64,000 bases of DNA, from the NCBI RefSeq assembly GCF_000718085.1, contig NZ_JOEC01000001.1, positions 124,001 through 188,000 on the forward strand, given 5' to 3'. Both the position numbers and the translations under genes were made by a program. Shown here one piece after another: positions 1-7,953 of the stretch. This DNA comes from Mycetocola saprophilus. Lineage in GTDB: Bacteria; Actinomycetota; Actinomycetes; Actinomycetales; Microbacteriaceae. Every line of letters begins with the position of its first letter. Within the stretch, counting starts at the first letter, position 1. The notes below the pieces were generated by a model. The model was given only the letters and a program-made list of their open reading frames with translations. It was not told where the DNA came from and did no database searches.

Positions 1-1405
1 CCCGGACAATTGCCAGGTGGGCCTCGGCCGGATCGGTGACCACCTCGCCGTAGACGGCGAGGGTTTCGGCGGGGATGCCCTCGGCGTAGAGGCGCATGCC
101 CTCCCGGCCCGGTGCCTCACCGGTGAGCGCCACGACGCTCGCCCGGCGGGTGGCCAGGGCCACCGCCCGATGCTCGGCGGTGGTCGCCGGGAAGGCGGCC
201 CGGGCTGGATCCACGTGCACGGGGGAGATGCGCACCACCGAGTCCTCAGGGGTGGAATCTTCCACCTCGGTCAGCAGGCCCAGCGCCAGGCGGTCGGCGA
301 GCACGCGGCGCACCGAGACGTCCAGACGTTCTTCGGTGACCTCCCCGGCGGCGACCGCATCGATGATCAGGGCGGGATCATCCTCGCCGCCGAGCTGATC
401 CACACCGGCGGCAAACAGGCGTCCGACCCGCTGGATCGGCGTCAGGTGCTCCACGCCCCAGGCGCGCACCGGCAGTTCGATCCCCAGAGCCGGCAGCCGC
501 ATCCCGGTGACCACGTTGAAATCGGTGACCACCAGACCCTCGAAGCCGAGTTCCCCGCGCAGCAGATCGGTGATGATCGAGCGGGCAAACGCAAAGCCCA
601 CGCTCTCATGCGGGGTGTCCAGCGGGGCCGCGTAGCCGGGCATGACCCGGGTGGCACCCGCGTCGAATGATGCCACAAATGGGCGCACGTGATCGTTGAA
701 GCGTCCGCCCGGATAGACGGTGTGCGCCCCCTCGGCAAAGTGCGAGTCGAGTCCGTCCCGCTGTGGCCCGCCGCCGGGGAAGTGCTTGACCGTGGCGGCC
801 ACGCTGTGCGACCCCAGGGCGTCGCCCTGCAGGCCGCGAACCCAGGCGGCGCTGATGCGTCCGGCACGCTCAGGATCCTCCCCGAAGGTCCCCGAGATGC
901 GCGCCCAGCGCGCCTCGGTGGCCAGGTCCGCCATGGGGTGCACGGCCACGCTGATCCCGCACGCGCGCAGCTCCCGCGCCATCGCCCGCGCCGCCCGCTC
1001 GGTCAGGGACGGATCGTCGGCGGCGGCGAATCCGATCGGCTCGGGGAAGCGGCTGAGGCCCGAGCTGACCAGCGCGGTCTGCACGTTGAAGCGCGACCCG
1101 TGACGCGGATCCGAGGCCACCTGCACGGGCAGCCCCAGGCGGGTGCGTGCGGCAAGGTCCTGGAGAGAATTGTGCCAGGTGGCGATGGCCTCGGCCGGGG
1201 GCGCGTTCATCAGCAGGACCGAGGAGATGCCCCGGTTCACGATCAGCTCGGTGGCCGGCACAAAACCAAAGGGTGCGGCCGGATCATCCCCCTCCCAGAG
1301 GCTCCCATCGGGGTTCGCGACAATCCGCGCCACACACAGGGCCGCGGCCTTTTCGGCGAGGGTCATCGAGGCGAGGATCCGCTCGATCAGGGGGATCTGG
1401 GTCAT
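1..1405 (-). CDS. Glycoside hydrolase family 3 enzyme (partial, 3' end beyond window)
   Basis: Reading leftward from 1405 gives about 468 residues and the frame is still open at the window edge, so the C-terminal domain is not seen. It is a GH3 enzyme (beta-glucosidase/beta-xylosidase type) that removes terminal beta-linked sugars. The N-terminal barrel shows the KHFPGGGPQ block near residue 207 (family KHF motif) and VVTDFN near residue 294, where the Asp is the expected nucleophile. The ATG is preceded by AAGGAG at four bases. There is no signal peptide, so the enzyme should be cytosolic. It is divergent from an MFS gene with a palindrome between them, which suggests uptake of a glycoside followed by intracellular cleavage. 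The substrate cannot be read from sequence. Confidence 0.9.
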   Translation of the reverse strand, partial: MTQIPLIERILASMTLAEKAAALCVARIVANPDGSLWEGDDPAAPFGFVPATELIVNRGISSVLLMNAPPAEAIATWHNSLQDLAARTRLGLPVQVASDPRHGSRFNVQTALVSSGLSRFPEPIGFAAADDPSLTERAARAMARELRACGISVAVHPMADLATEARWARISGTFGEDPERAGRISAAWVRGLQGDALGSHSVAATVKHFPGGGPQRDGLDSHFAEGAHTVYPGGRFNDHVRPFVASFDAGATRVMPGYAAPLDTPHESVGFAFARSIITDLLRGELGFEGLVVTDFNVVTGMRLPALGIELPVRAWGVEHLTPIQRVGRLFAAGVDQLGGEDDPALIIDAVAAGEVTEERLDVSVRRVLADRLALGLLTEVEDSTPEDSVVRISPVHVDPARAAFPATTAEHRAVALATRRASVVALTGEAPGREGMRLYAEGIPAETLAVYGEVVTDPAEAHLAIVR

Positions 1406-1485
1406 GCTGCTCCTTGAAATCGCGACGGCTGAGTGACCGCCTGATGCCAGCCTAGGCAGCGGAGGACAAGCGCTGGCCGAAGTTA

Positions 1486-1503
1486 ACTTAGTGGTCACTA
1501 AGT
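1486..1503. promoter_or_regulatory. 18-bp palindrome, probable operator of the GH3/MFS divergent promoter
   Basis: ACTTAGTG-GT-CACTAAGT: two perfect 8-bp arms around a 2-bp centre, midway between the GH3 start (1405, minus) and the MFS start (1569, plus). Size and symmetry fit a TetR- or MarR-type dimer site. No such regulator gene lies next to it in the window, so the binding protein is unknown. Confidence 0.6.
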
Positions 1504-1568
1504 CTTTTCCGGGATGTTAAGAAGCGCTGCTGAACTGAGCCCAACTTCACGAAAGGAAGCCCTCAGAC

Positions 1569-2897
1569 ATGTCCCTCCCCACCCCGTCCGGCACCGTCCC
1601 CATGCGCCGGATCCTCGCGTTCTCCCTCCTGGAGCTGGTCGCGTTGGGATCGCTCGCCACCCCGCTCGTTGTGGGTCTCTCGCTGCGCGTGCTGCAGCTC
1701 GTCCCGGAGAGCGGTAAGGAGGCCGGGCTTGCCGCGGTCACCGCCGCGGGGGCGATCGCCGCCCTGCTGTCCAACCCGATCTTTGGTTACCTCTCCGACC
1801 GCACCACCAGCCGATTCGGGCGCCGCCGCCCGTGGCTCGTGGCCGGAACCGCCCTCGGTCTGCTGGGTGCGCTGATCGCGACCTTCGCCCCGAACCTGGC
1901 CGTGCTGGTGGCCGCCTGGGTGATCGCCCAGATCGGCTACAACGCCGCCCTCGCCTCGCTGAGCGCGCTGCTCGCCGACCAGATTCCCGAGCACCAGCGT
2001 GCCCGCGCCTCGGGTCTGTTTGGGGCCTTCGGGTTCCTGGGACTCGTGCCCGCCCTGCTGGTGTCCACGATCTTCTCGGGGTCGATCCCGGTGATCATGC
2101 TGTTCATGCCGGTGGTGGCCGTGATCGTGACCGTGCTGGTGTGCTGGAAGATCCCGGACCCCGCAGTGGATGCCTCGGCGGTGCCCAAGGTGCGTCTGCG
2201 CACGGTGTTTACAGCGATGTTTGTGAACCCGTTCACCTATCCGCTGTTCACCCTCGCCTGGATCCAGCGCTTCGCGATGCAGTTCGGCTACACCGTGGTG
2301 GGCACCTTCGGACTGTTCTACCTGATGCTGCGCCTGGGACTCGACGTCCCGCACGCCACCCCGCTGGTAACCCTGTCTACCCTGGTCGGGGCGACCCTCA
2401 ACTTCGTAGCGGCCTTTGCCGGCGGCTACCTGGCTTCGCGCCGCGGCAACTACGTGCCCTTCCTGGTGGGATCGGCCGTGCTGCTGGCGATCACCCTGCT
2501 AATGAAGGCCTTCACCGACAGCCTCTCGATCTTCTGGATCAGCACCGCCCTGGCCGGTTTCGCCCTCGGCTGCTACTACGCGGTGGACCTGGCCATCGCC
2601 CTGCGCACGATCCCCGCCCGCGACGCCGGTCGCTACCTCGGTGTGTTCAACGTGGCCAAGACCCTGCCGCAGTCCCTCGCCCCGATTGCCGCCCCGCTGA
2701 TCATCATGATCGGCCACGGCGACCCAATCTCCGGCGGCGATAAGAACTATGCCGCCCTCTATATCGTGGCCGCCGTGCTGGTGCTCGGCTCGCTGATCAC
2801 CGTGCCGTGGCTGATGCCCGCGCTGCGTCGTAGCAAGACCGAGCAGGCCGCTACCGGTGCCGCCACCGACGTGCCCGCAGCCGAGGTGCGCGCATGA
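1569..2897 (+). CDS. MFS sugar transporter, GPH/SLC45-like
   Basis: A 442-residue membrane protein with about 12 hydrophobic segments. The loop DRTTSRFGRRRPWL near residue 77 is the typical cytoplasmic loop 2-3 of glycoside-pentoside-hexuronide or SLC45-like symporters, which exchange sugars or glycosides with cations. A GAAAGGAAG ribosome site precedes the ATG. It overlaps the next gene by four bases (ATGA), so the two are translationally coupled, and it is divergent from the GH3 glycosidase. Together they look like a glycoside uptake and hydrolysis unit. The transported sugar is not identifiable. Confidence 0.85.
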   Translation: MSLPTPSGTVPMRRILAFSLLELVALGSLATPLVVGLSLRVLQLVPESGKEAGLAAVTAAGAIAALLSNPIFGYLSDRTTSRFGRRRPWLVAGTALGLLGALIATFAPNLAVLVAAWVIAQIGYNAALASLSALLADQIPEHQRARASGLFGAFGFLGLVPALLVSTIFSGSIPVIMLFMPVVAVIVTVLVCWKIPDPAVDASAVPKVRLRTVFTAMFVNPFTYPLFTLAWIQRFAMQFGYTVVGTFGLFYLMLRLGLDVPHATPLVTLSTLVGATLNFVAAFAGGYLASRRGNYVPFLVGSAVLLAITLLMKAFTDSLSIFWISTALAGFALGCYYAVDLAIALRTIPARDAGRYLGVFNVAKTLPQSLAPIAAPLIIMIGHGDPISGGDKNYAALYIVAAVLVLGSLITVPWLMPALRRSKTEQAATGAATDVPAAEVRA

Positions 2898-3685
2898 GCG
2901 GCGAGCGTATCCCGCTGAGCGCAACCTTTAATACCCGCGAGTGTGCAGGTTTGCCGGTGCGCGGCGGGGGAGTGATCCGTTCGAACGTGCTGTGGCGCTC
3001 GGATGCGGTGCCGGTCTTGACCGATCAGGATGTGGCGTTACTGGACGGCCGCCTGCACACCGTGATCGATCTGCGCAGCGAGACCGAGCGCGCGAGCCTG
3101 CCGAGCGCACTCGAGGCGATTGCCCGTGAGCTACACCGGATCGATCTGGCCGCCGGTGCCCTGCCGAGTGGAGGTGCCTCCGGCGAGGAGGATCCCACCG
3201 CGGCGATGCTCGCGCAGATTCCCTCGCTGGAGACCCTGTATCGGGGCATCCTGACCGAGGCGGGGCCGGTGATCGCCGAAATCGCCCGTGCGGTCATCGC
3301 CGCGGCGCCGCACGGGGCCACGCTGATCCACTGCACCGCCGGCAAGGACCGCACCGGGGTGAGCGTCGCGCTGCTGCTGGACGCCGTGGGGGTGGAACGC
3401 GAGGCCGTGGTCGAGAACTACGCGCGGACCGCCGAGAACCTGGCGGGGGAGTGGGCCGAGCGTATGTTCGCCGCGATCATCGCCCACGGTGTTCCGCTGA
3501 CCGAGGGCATCCGCGCACTGGTATCGGCCAGCCCCGCGGAGGTCATGGCGGAACTGCTGGCAGGCCTGGACACCGAGTATCCCGACGCTTCCTCCGGGGC
3601 TCGCGGATACCTGGCGGTCCACGGCCTGACCGAGGCCGAACTGGCCGAGCTGGATGCGACCCTGGTCGCACCCGCTCCCGCCTGA
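2894..3685 (+). CDS. Tyrosine-protein phosphatase (Y_phosphatase3 type)
   Basis: A 263-residue soluble protein with the cysteine phosphatase signature HCTAGKDRTG near residue 146 (Cys nucleophile and invariant Arg) and the N-terminal VLWRSD...DLRSETER region seen in bacterial Y_phosphatase3 proteins. The family includes protein tyrosine phosphatases and lipid or inositol phosphatases, so the substrate is open. The start overlaps the MFS stop (ATGA). Its place in a sugar transport operon suggests co-expression rather than a proven link. Confidence 0.85.
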   Translation: MSGERIPLSATFNTRECAGLPVRGGGVIRSNVLWRSDAVPVLTDQDVALLDGRLHTVIDLRSETERASLPSALEAIARELHRIDLAAGALPSGGASGEEDPTAAMLAQIPSLETLYRGILTEAGPVIAEIARAVIAAAPHGATLIHCTAGKDRTGVSVALLLDAVGVEREAVVENYARTAENLAGEWAERMFAAIIAHGVPLTEGIRALVSASPAEVMAELLAGLDTEYPDASSGARGYLAVHGLTEAELAELDATLVAPAPA

Positions 3686-3694
3686 TCGGGCCCG

Positions 3695-3738
3695 CCCCGG
3701 ATCGGAACCCGGCCCCGAGGTCGCGTTCCGGTTCGGGG
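3695..3738 (+). terminator. Imperfect GC hairpin after the phosphatase gene
   Basis: Arms 3695-3708 and 3725-3738 pair with about three mismatches around a 16-base loop. There is no T-run, so it may be a weak terminator or simply GC-rich sequence. Confidence 0.3.
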
Positions 3739-3859
3739 CACCGGCGTTCGCGCAGGGCTGCGCCGGACCCGCGTGTGCGGGTTATATTTCGGGGGTGTCG
3801 CTGCTCTAGACTGGGGGTTGCCCGATCGAGTTCGTCGATGGGGAGGCAAGGAGATCATC

Positions 3860-4291
3860 ATGGCTAACCCCCGCGCAAAGAAGCTGGCAGACCGTATCAA
3901 GGAGGTCATCGCCAAGCGACTGGACAAGGGACTACGCGATCAGCGACTCGGCTTTGTCACCATTACCGATGTGCAGGTGACCGGTGACCTGCAGCACGCC
4001 TCCGTGTTCTACACGGTGTACGGCAGCGACGAGGAGCGCGCGGACAGCGCCAAGGCCCTCGAGCGCGCCAAGGGCATGCTGCGCACCGAGGTTGGCCGCA
4101 ACATCAACTCGCGGCTGACCCCGTCGCTCGAGTTCATCCTGGATGGTATCCCGGAGAACGCCAAGCACATCGAGGATCTGCTGCGTGAGGCGCACGAGCG
4201 CGACACCGCGACCAGCGCCCAGGCATCCACCGCACAGTACGCCGGCGAGGCCGACCCGTACGTGAAGCCCCGCGAAACCGAAGAGGACTAG
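3860..4291 (+). CDS. rbfA: 30S ribosome-binding factor A
   Basis: A 143-residue protein with the compact KH-like RbfA fold signature: RIKEVIAKRL at the N-terminus, RLGFVTITDVQVTGDLQHA near residues 32-50, and LTPSLEFILD near residue 88. RbfA assists late maturation of the 30S subunit and 16S 5'-end processing, and is needed for growth in the cold. The ATG at 3860 was chosen over an in-frame upstream start because AAGGAG lies a few bases before it and homologs begin near MANPRA. It is usually beside infB and truB; here neither is adjacent, and truB lies 31 kb downstream. A strong terminator follows. Confidence 0.95.
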   Translation: MANPRAKKLADRIKEVIAKRLDKGLRDQRLGFVTITDVQVTGDLQHASVFYTVYGSDEERADSAKALERAKGMLRTEVGRNINSRLTPSLEFILDGIPENAKHIEDLLREAHERDTATSAQASTAQYAGEADPYVKPRETEED

Positions 4292-4302
4292 TCCTCATCC
4301 AA

Positions 4303-4341
4303 CAAAAACCCCGCATCCGAGAAATCGGATGCGGGGTTTTT
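4303..4341. terminator. Intrinsic terminator, copy 1 of a 39-bp direct repeat
   Basis: CCCCGCATCCGA-GAAA-TCGGATGCGGGG flanked by five A and five T, so it works in both directions. It ends rbfA. The same 39 bases occur again at 5363-5401; the two copies flank the cassette between them. Confidence 0.95.
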
Positions 4342-4484
4342 GTATGGGCGTAATCGCTCGGAATTGAGAACAATCCGGTTCCCGACTGTTGAGATTGAAG
4401 GTCATCGATCCATTGCGACGCCTCGGAGCGTTCTGAGGTCCGAGCGTTCAGCGAATAACGGGTGAGGCATGTTTTTCTACTGCT

Positions 4485-4505
4485 TGTCTCAAACCGGTTG
4501 AGACA
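4485..4505. promoter_or_regulatory. 21-bp palindrome upstream of the secreted-protein gene
   Basis: TGTCTCAA-ACCGG-TTGAGACA: perfect 8-bp arms, ending 18 bases before the start codon at 4524. Its position between the presumed promoter and the GGGAG ribosome site fits a repressor site or a 5' mRNA hairpin. Expression of the cassette is probably controlled through it. Confidence 0.6.
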
Positions 4506-4523
4506 TCGCGTAGGGAGAAAACA

Positions 4524-5135
4524 ATGGAGTTGAAGACTGCGCGCCGCAGAGGCGCGAAGCTAGCCGCCGTGTTAGTGGCTTTGATTGCTTTCGCAGGTAG
4601 TCCTGCAATCGCCAATGCAACGTCGCCGCACGCATCGCCAGAAAATGAGCAGACTGGGTCTGTTGCAAAAACCTCATCCGCACTTTCTCAAGACCAGGTA
4701 GTCACCCTGGGAACCTCATTGAAAGCGGGAAACAGTAGACGAGAGGTTCGACAGACATCCTTCGGAGAACAAACGACGTTCCTGTTTGATAGCGGGCTTC
4801 GAATCGGGTTCACCTATGATTTATCCGGTCAGCCGATAGTTCTGCCGAAGAACCATCCAGGTATGGAAGCTCGAGTGGAAGCCGGCGCAGATCCGTTTCC
4901 CTATGTAAGTTTCGATTCCGCAGAGCAAGCGGCCGGAGCTGCTGGAAGCGTAGGGGTGTTGGTGGGAGCGGTATGCGCTTCATTGGGGCCAGAGACAGCC
5001 GGTGTCGGCTGCGTGGTCGCCGGAGGCATCGGCGCCACAATTGTTGGTATCTTGACGGCCCACGGAGTCTGCGACCACGAACAAAACTATAGGATCTATG
5101 TTCTTACTCTCGAAGGGCAGTGCAGAAATGACTAG
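4524..5135 (+). CDS. Secreted glycine-zipper protein, bacteriocin-like, function unknown
   Basis: A 203-residue protein I do not recognise by family. Residues 1-33 look like a Sec signal peptide (basic start, hydrophobic core, ANA at the end). The middle is polar. Residues about 139-180 form a hydrophobic Gly/Ala-rich stretch with GxxxG-like spacing and four cysteines (AVCASLG, VGCVVAGG, HGVC, GQC), which could insert into membranes. The ribosome site GGGAG is seven bases before ATG. Base composition is clearly lower in GC than the flanks. It overlaps the next small membrane gene by eight bases. A secreted pore-forming bacteriocin with a cognate immunity protein is one reading; a non-toxic surface protein is another. 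Confidence 0.6.
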   Translation: MELKTARRRGAKLAAVLVALIAFAGSPAIANATSPHASPENEQTGSVAKTSSALSQDQVVTLGTSLKAGNSRREVRQTSFGEQTTFLFDSGLRIGFTYDLSGQPIVLPKNHPGMEARVEAGADPFPYVSFDSAEQAAGAAGSVGVLVGAVCASLGPETAGVGCVVAGGIGATIVGILTAHGVCDHEQNYRIYVLTLEGQCRND

Positions 5136-5349
5136 AGCTGTAGAAAGCCCCACGTATCGGCGGGGGATTATTGCAGGGACGGTACTTGCCGGGATGTACG
5201 TATTTTCACAGCTTGTCGTGATTCCCCTCATCACCCACCGGAGTCCCTGGGATGGGATTTGGTTTGTCGCGTTCGTCACCGTTGCACTTTTCCTCGCGGG
5301 GCACCTGATCCAGACAAAGCTCGCTGGGATTCTTCGCCGAGGTCGATAA
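5128..5349 (+). CDS. Small two-TM membrane protein, possible partner/immunity protein
   Basis: A 73-residue protein with two hydrophobic segments (about residues 13-33 and 42-62) and a basic C-terminus ending RRGR. The ATG at 5128 overlaps the upstream stop by eight bases and has GAAGGG ten bases before it; an in-frame ATG at 5098 is possible but lies deeper inside the upstream gene. Translational coupling to a secreted hydrophobic protein is the layout of many toxin/immunity pairs, but nothing in the sequence proves this. It ends 14 bases before the second terminator copy. Confidence 0.55.
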   Translation: MTRAVESPTYRRGIIAGTVLAGMYVFSQLVVIPLITHRSPWDGIWFVAFVTVALFLAGHLIQTKLAGILRRGR

Positions 5350-5362
5350 AGTCGACCCAAAC

Positions 5363-5402
5363 CAAAAACCCCGCATCCGAGAAATCGGATGCGGGGTTTT
5401 TT
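5363..5402. terminator. Intrinsic terminator, copy 2 of the 39-bp direct repeat
   Basis: Identical over 39 bases to 4303-4341, with one extra T at the end. It terminates the small membrane gene from the left and the alcohol dehydrogenase (stop at 5412, minus strand) from the right. Confidence 0.95.
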
Positions 5403-5411
5403 GTGGCTGGG

Positions 5412-6446
5412 TTAAGGGGTAACCAGCACCTTGACCTCGAGGCCGGTCAGCGAGGCGGCGAAGGCGTCGGCCGCGCGTTCCAGCGGGAAGGTGTTGGTGA
5501 TGATGATGTCCTCATCCACGCCACCGGCGGCGATGATCTCGATCGCCTCGGCGTAGTCCTCGGCCAGGTACGTGGCCGCACCCTGCAGCTTCACCTGCAT
5601 GTCCTGCATCGCGGGCAGCGGGACGGTGACCGGCCGCTGGGGCACACCCACAACCACCACGGTGCCACCCTTGCCAGTCAGGGCGAAGGCGGAGTCGATG
5701 GTCGGCTGGATCGAGACGCAGTCGAAGACCACGTCGGCGGTCTCGCCGAAGAACTCGTGGATGTCGGCGACCAGGGTCGGGGAGGCGGCGTCGAAGACGG
5801 CGTCGGCGCCGGCCTTGAGGGCGTGCTCACGCTTCTGCTCGAGCATGTCGGTCATCACCACGGCGCGGGCACCGTGATACTTGGCGGCGGCCAGCACGAG
5901 CAGGCCGATGGTGCCGCCGCCGAGTACGGCGACGGTCTTGCCGGTCAGGTCGCCGGCCAGACGGACGGCGTGAACCGGGGTGGCCAGCGGCTCGATGATC
6001 GCGGCCTGCTTGTCCGTCATTCCGGCGGGGACGATGTGCAGGCGGTCTGCGGGCACGGTGAACAGGTCTGCCATGCCGCCCTCGCGGAAGCCGCAGCCGA
6101 AGAAGCCGAGGTTGTCGCAGATGTTCTCGCGGCCGGTGCGGCACATCTTGCACTCGCCACAGGGAAGGGTGGGCTCGGGGGTCACCCGGTCGCCAACATT
6201 CACGTTGGTGACGGCCGATCCCACGGCCTCGACGATGCCCACAACCTCGTGGCCGGGGTAGTACGGGGGCTTCATGACGGGGTGGTGGCCGCGCAGGGCG
6301 TGGGTGTCCGAGCCGCACACACCCGAGACGAGCAGCGAGACCAGGGCCTCGTCCTCCAGAACCTCGGGAACGGGTTCGACAACGATCTCAAGGGTGTCTA
6401 CGTCGCTGACTTTGACCCGACGACGGGTGGATTCGCTGATGCTCAT
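5412..6446 (-). CDS. Zinc-dependent alcohol/polyol dehydrogenase (MDR family)
   Basis: A 344-residue medium-chain dehydrogenase. Catalytic zinc ligands are in VCGSDTH and GHEVVG; the structural zinc loop CGECKMCRTGRENIC has all four cysteines. The Rossmann motif GGGTIGL sits mid-protein. The family oxidises sugars or polyols with NAD(P). The start at 6446 (MSISES) was chosen because AAGGA lies just before it; longer in-frame starts at 6461 and 6551 lack one. It is divergent from the ABC sugar transporter, with a TGTAG/CTACA palindrome just upstream of it, so it most likely oxidises the imported sugar or a derivative. The exact substrate is not readable. Confidence 0.85.
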   Translation of the reverse strand: MSISESTRRRVKVSDVDTLEIVVEPVPEVLEDEALVSLLVSGVCGSDTHALRGHHPVMKPPYYPGHEVVGIVEAVGSAVTNVNVGDRVTPEPTLPCGECKMCRTGRENICDNLGFFGCGFREGGMADLFTVPADRLHIVPAGMTDKQAAIIEPLATPVHAVRLAGDLTGKTVAVLGGGTIGLLVLAAAKYHGARAVVMTDMLEQKREHALKAGADAVFDAASPTLVADIHEFFGETADVVFDCVSIQPTIDSAFALTGKGGTVVVVGVPQRPVTVPLPAMQDMQVKLQGAATYLAEDYAEAIEIIAAGGVDEDIIITNTFPLERAADAFAASLTGLEVKVLVTP

Positions 6447-6482
6447 GGTTTCCTTCGACATTGAATGTGAAAACGGGGTGTT

Positions 6483-6497
6483 TGTAGTATAGCTACA
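6483..6497. promoter_or_regulatory. Shared operator, site 1 (dehydrogenase side)
   Basis: TGTAGTATAGCTACA, 37 bases upstream of the dehydrogenase start. It matches three other sites at 6669, 22748 and 22842. The 378-base region 6447-6824 holds only this pair of sites, the divergent promoters and the ribosome sites; I see no gene in it. Confidence 0.7.
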
Positions 6498-6668
6498 TTT
6501 TAAGTCCGGGGAACCATCGGATCGAAAAATCTTCGGAGATTGGCAATTCATCCAAAACGGGAGATCAATTCCGCGTATTTACGGGAAATTTTGGCGATTG
6601 AAACCGTGAAATTGCGCCAAATTGGGGGAGTGCTGCGCAAGTGTGTACGACGGCGAGCTTTACATCTA

Positions 6669-6683
6669 CGTAGTCTTGCTACA
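6669..6683. promoter_or_regulatory. Shared operator, site 2 (ABC transporter side)
   Basis: CGTAGTCTTGCTACA, 142 bases before the solute-binding protein start. It has the same arms and length as site 1 and probably overlaps the transporter promoter. Confidence 0.65.
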
Positions 6684-6824
6684 TAATCGCTTCCAGGGCA
6701 GCGAATGGCCGCGAAATTCGGCAGTGAATCGATCTTAGTTCAGCGCCGCCCCGACTATCTCACCGGCGAGATGCGCTCCCCAGCACCCGCCGGTCACAAC
6801 GAAGTGAAGGAGCACTGGGTACCT

Positions 6825-7928
6825 ATGAACGCACACGGATCTTTCCCGCGCTGGACCAAGCGCGCGGCCGGAATCGCCACGATTATGGCCGTGGCCATCG
6901 GACTGAGCGCCTGCTCATCCGCGGCCGATGACAACAAGCCCGCCGCGGGCGGAGAAAAGGGCGACGTCCTGCTGGTGCAGGGCATCCGTAGCCTTTCCAA
7001 CTCCTACCACGCCAACTGGGCCGCCGGCGGTGACCTGTTCGGTGAGAGCGTTGACAAGAAGGTCATCGTGCTCTCCGATGAGGCCGACTCGCAGAAGCAG
7101 CTTTCGCTGGTGAAGGGCCTCGCGGCCAAGGGCCAGGTCTACGCGCTGAACATCGACCCCAACACCTCCTCGGACACCGAGGCCATCGTGCGTGCGGTGA
7201 CCGAGGCCGGTGGCTACGTCGTGACCCAGTGGAACAAGCCCGACGACCTCAATCCGTGGGACATCGGCGACCACTGGGTCGCCCACATCGCCTTCGACGG
7301 CACCGGCATCGGCAAGGACGTCTCGCAGACCCTGTTCGACTCGATGGGTGGCGAGGGTGGCATCATCGCCCTCCAGGGAATCCTCGATAACAAGCCCGCC
7401 AAGCAGCGCTTTGCCGGTCTGCAGGAGGCCCTGAAGGCCAACCCGGGCATCACCCTGCTGGATGACCAGACCGCCAACTGGAGCCGCACCGAGGCCCTCT
7501 CGGTGACCCAGACCCTGCTCGCCAAGCACGGCGACAAGGTCAAGGGTGTCTGGGCCGCCAACGATGAGATGGCCCTCGGCGCCCTGGAGGCGCTGAAGGC
7601 CGCGGGAATGGCCGGCAAGGTGCCGATCATCGGCTTCGACGCCGTTCCGCAGGCCCTGGATGAGATCAAGAGCGGCACCAATAAGTACGTGGCCACCGTC
7701 TCGACCGACCCGTGGTGGCAGGGTGGCGCGGCGCTCTCGCTGGCCTATAAGGCCGCAACCGGCGAGATCGACGTCTCCAAGCTCAGCCACGACCAGCGTG
7801 CGTTCTACGCCGAGCAGTCGATCGTGACCAAGGACAATGTCGAGAAGTTCACCCAGGCACCGACCCTGGAGGCGCTGAAGCCCGACCTGGACGACCCGTT
7901 CAAGCGCTTCTCCGCTCCGATCAACTAA
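6825..7928 (+). CDS. Sugar ABC transporter substrate-binding lipoprotein (RbsB type)
   Basis: A 367-residue protein with an N-terminal lipoprotein signal: basic start, hydrophobic stretch and lipobox LSAC, so it is anchored outside the membrane. The body is a Peripla_BP_4 sugar-binding protein (DPNTSSDTEAIVRAV, GVWAANDEMALGALEAL, PIIGFDAVP blocks). It delivers the sugar to the two permeases and ATPase encoded just downstream. An in-frame start at 6705 exists, but ATG 6825 gives a proper signal peptide and has GAAGGAG upstream. The regulon palindrome lies in its leader. Ligand unknown; the CUT2 class usually carries monosaccharides or polyols. Confidence 0.9.
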   Translation: MNAHGSFPRWTKRAAGIATIMAVAIGLSACSSAADDNKPAAGGEKGDVLLVQGIRSLSNSYHANWAAGGDLFGESVDKKVIVLSDEADSQKQLSLVKGLAAKGQVYALNIDPNTSSDTEAIVRAVTEAGGYVVTQWNKPDDLNPWDIGDHWVAHIAFDGTGIGKDVSQTLFDSMGGEGGIIALQGILDNKPAKQRFAGLQEALKANPGITLLDDQTANWSRTEALSVTQTLLAKHGDKVKGVWAANDEMALGALEALKAAGMAGKVPIIGFDAVPQALDEIKSGTNKYVATVSTDPWWQGGAALSLAYKAATGEIDVSKLSHDQRAFYAEQSIVTKDNVEKFTQAPTLEALKPDLDDPFKRFSAPIN

Positions 7929-7953
7929 GCCCGATTAGCTCCTAAGGAATTTC

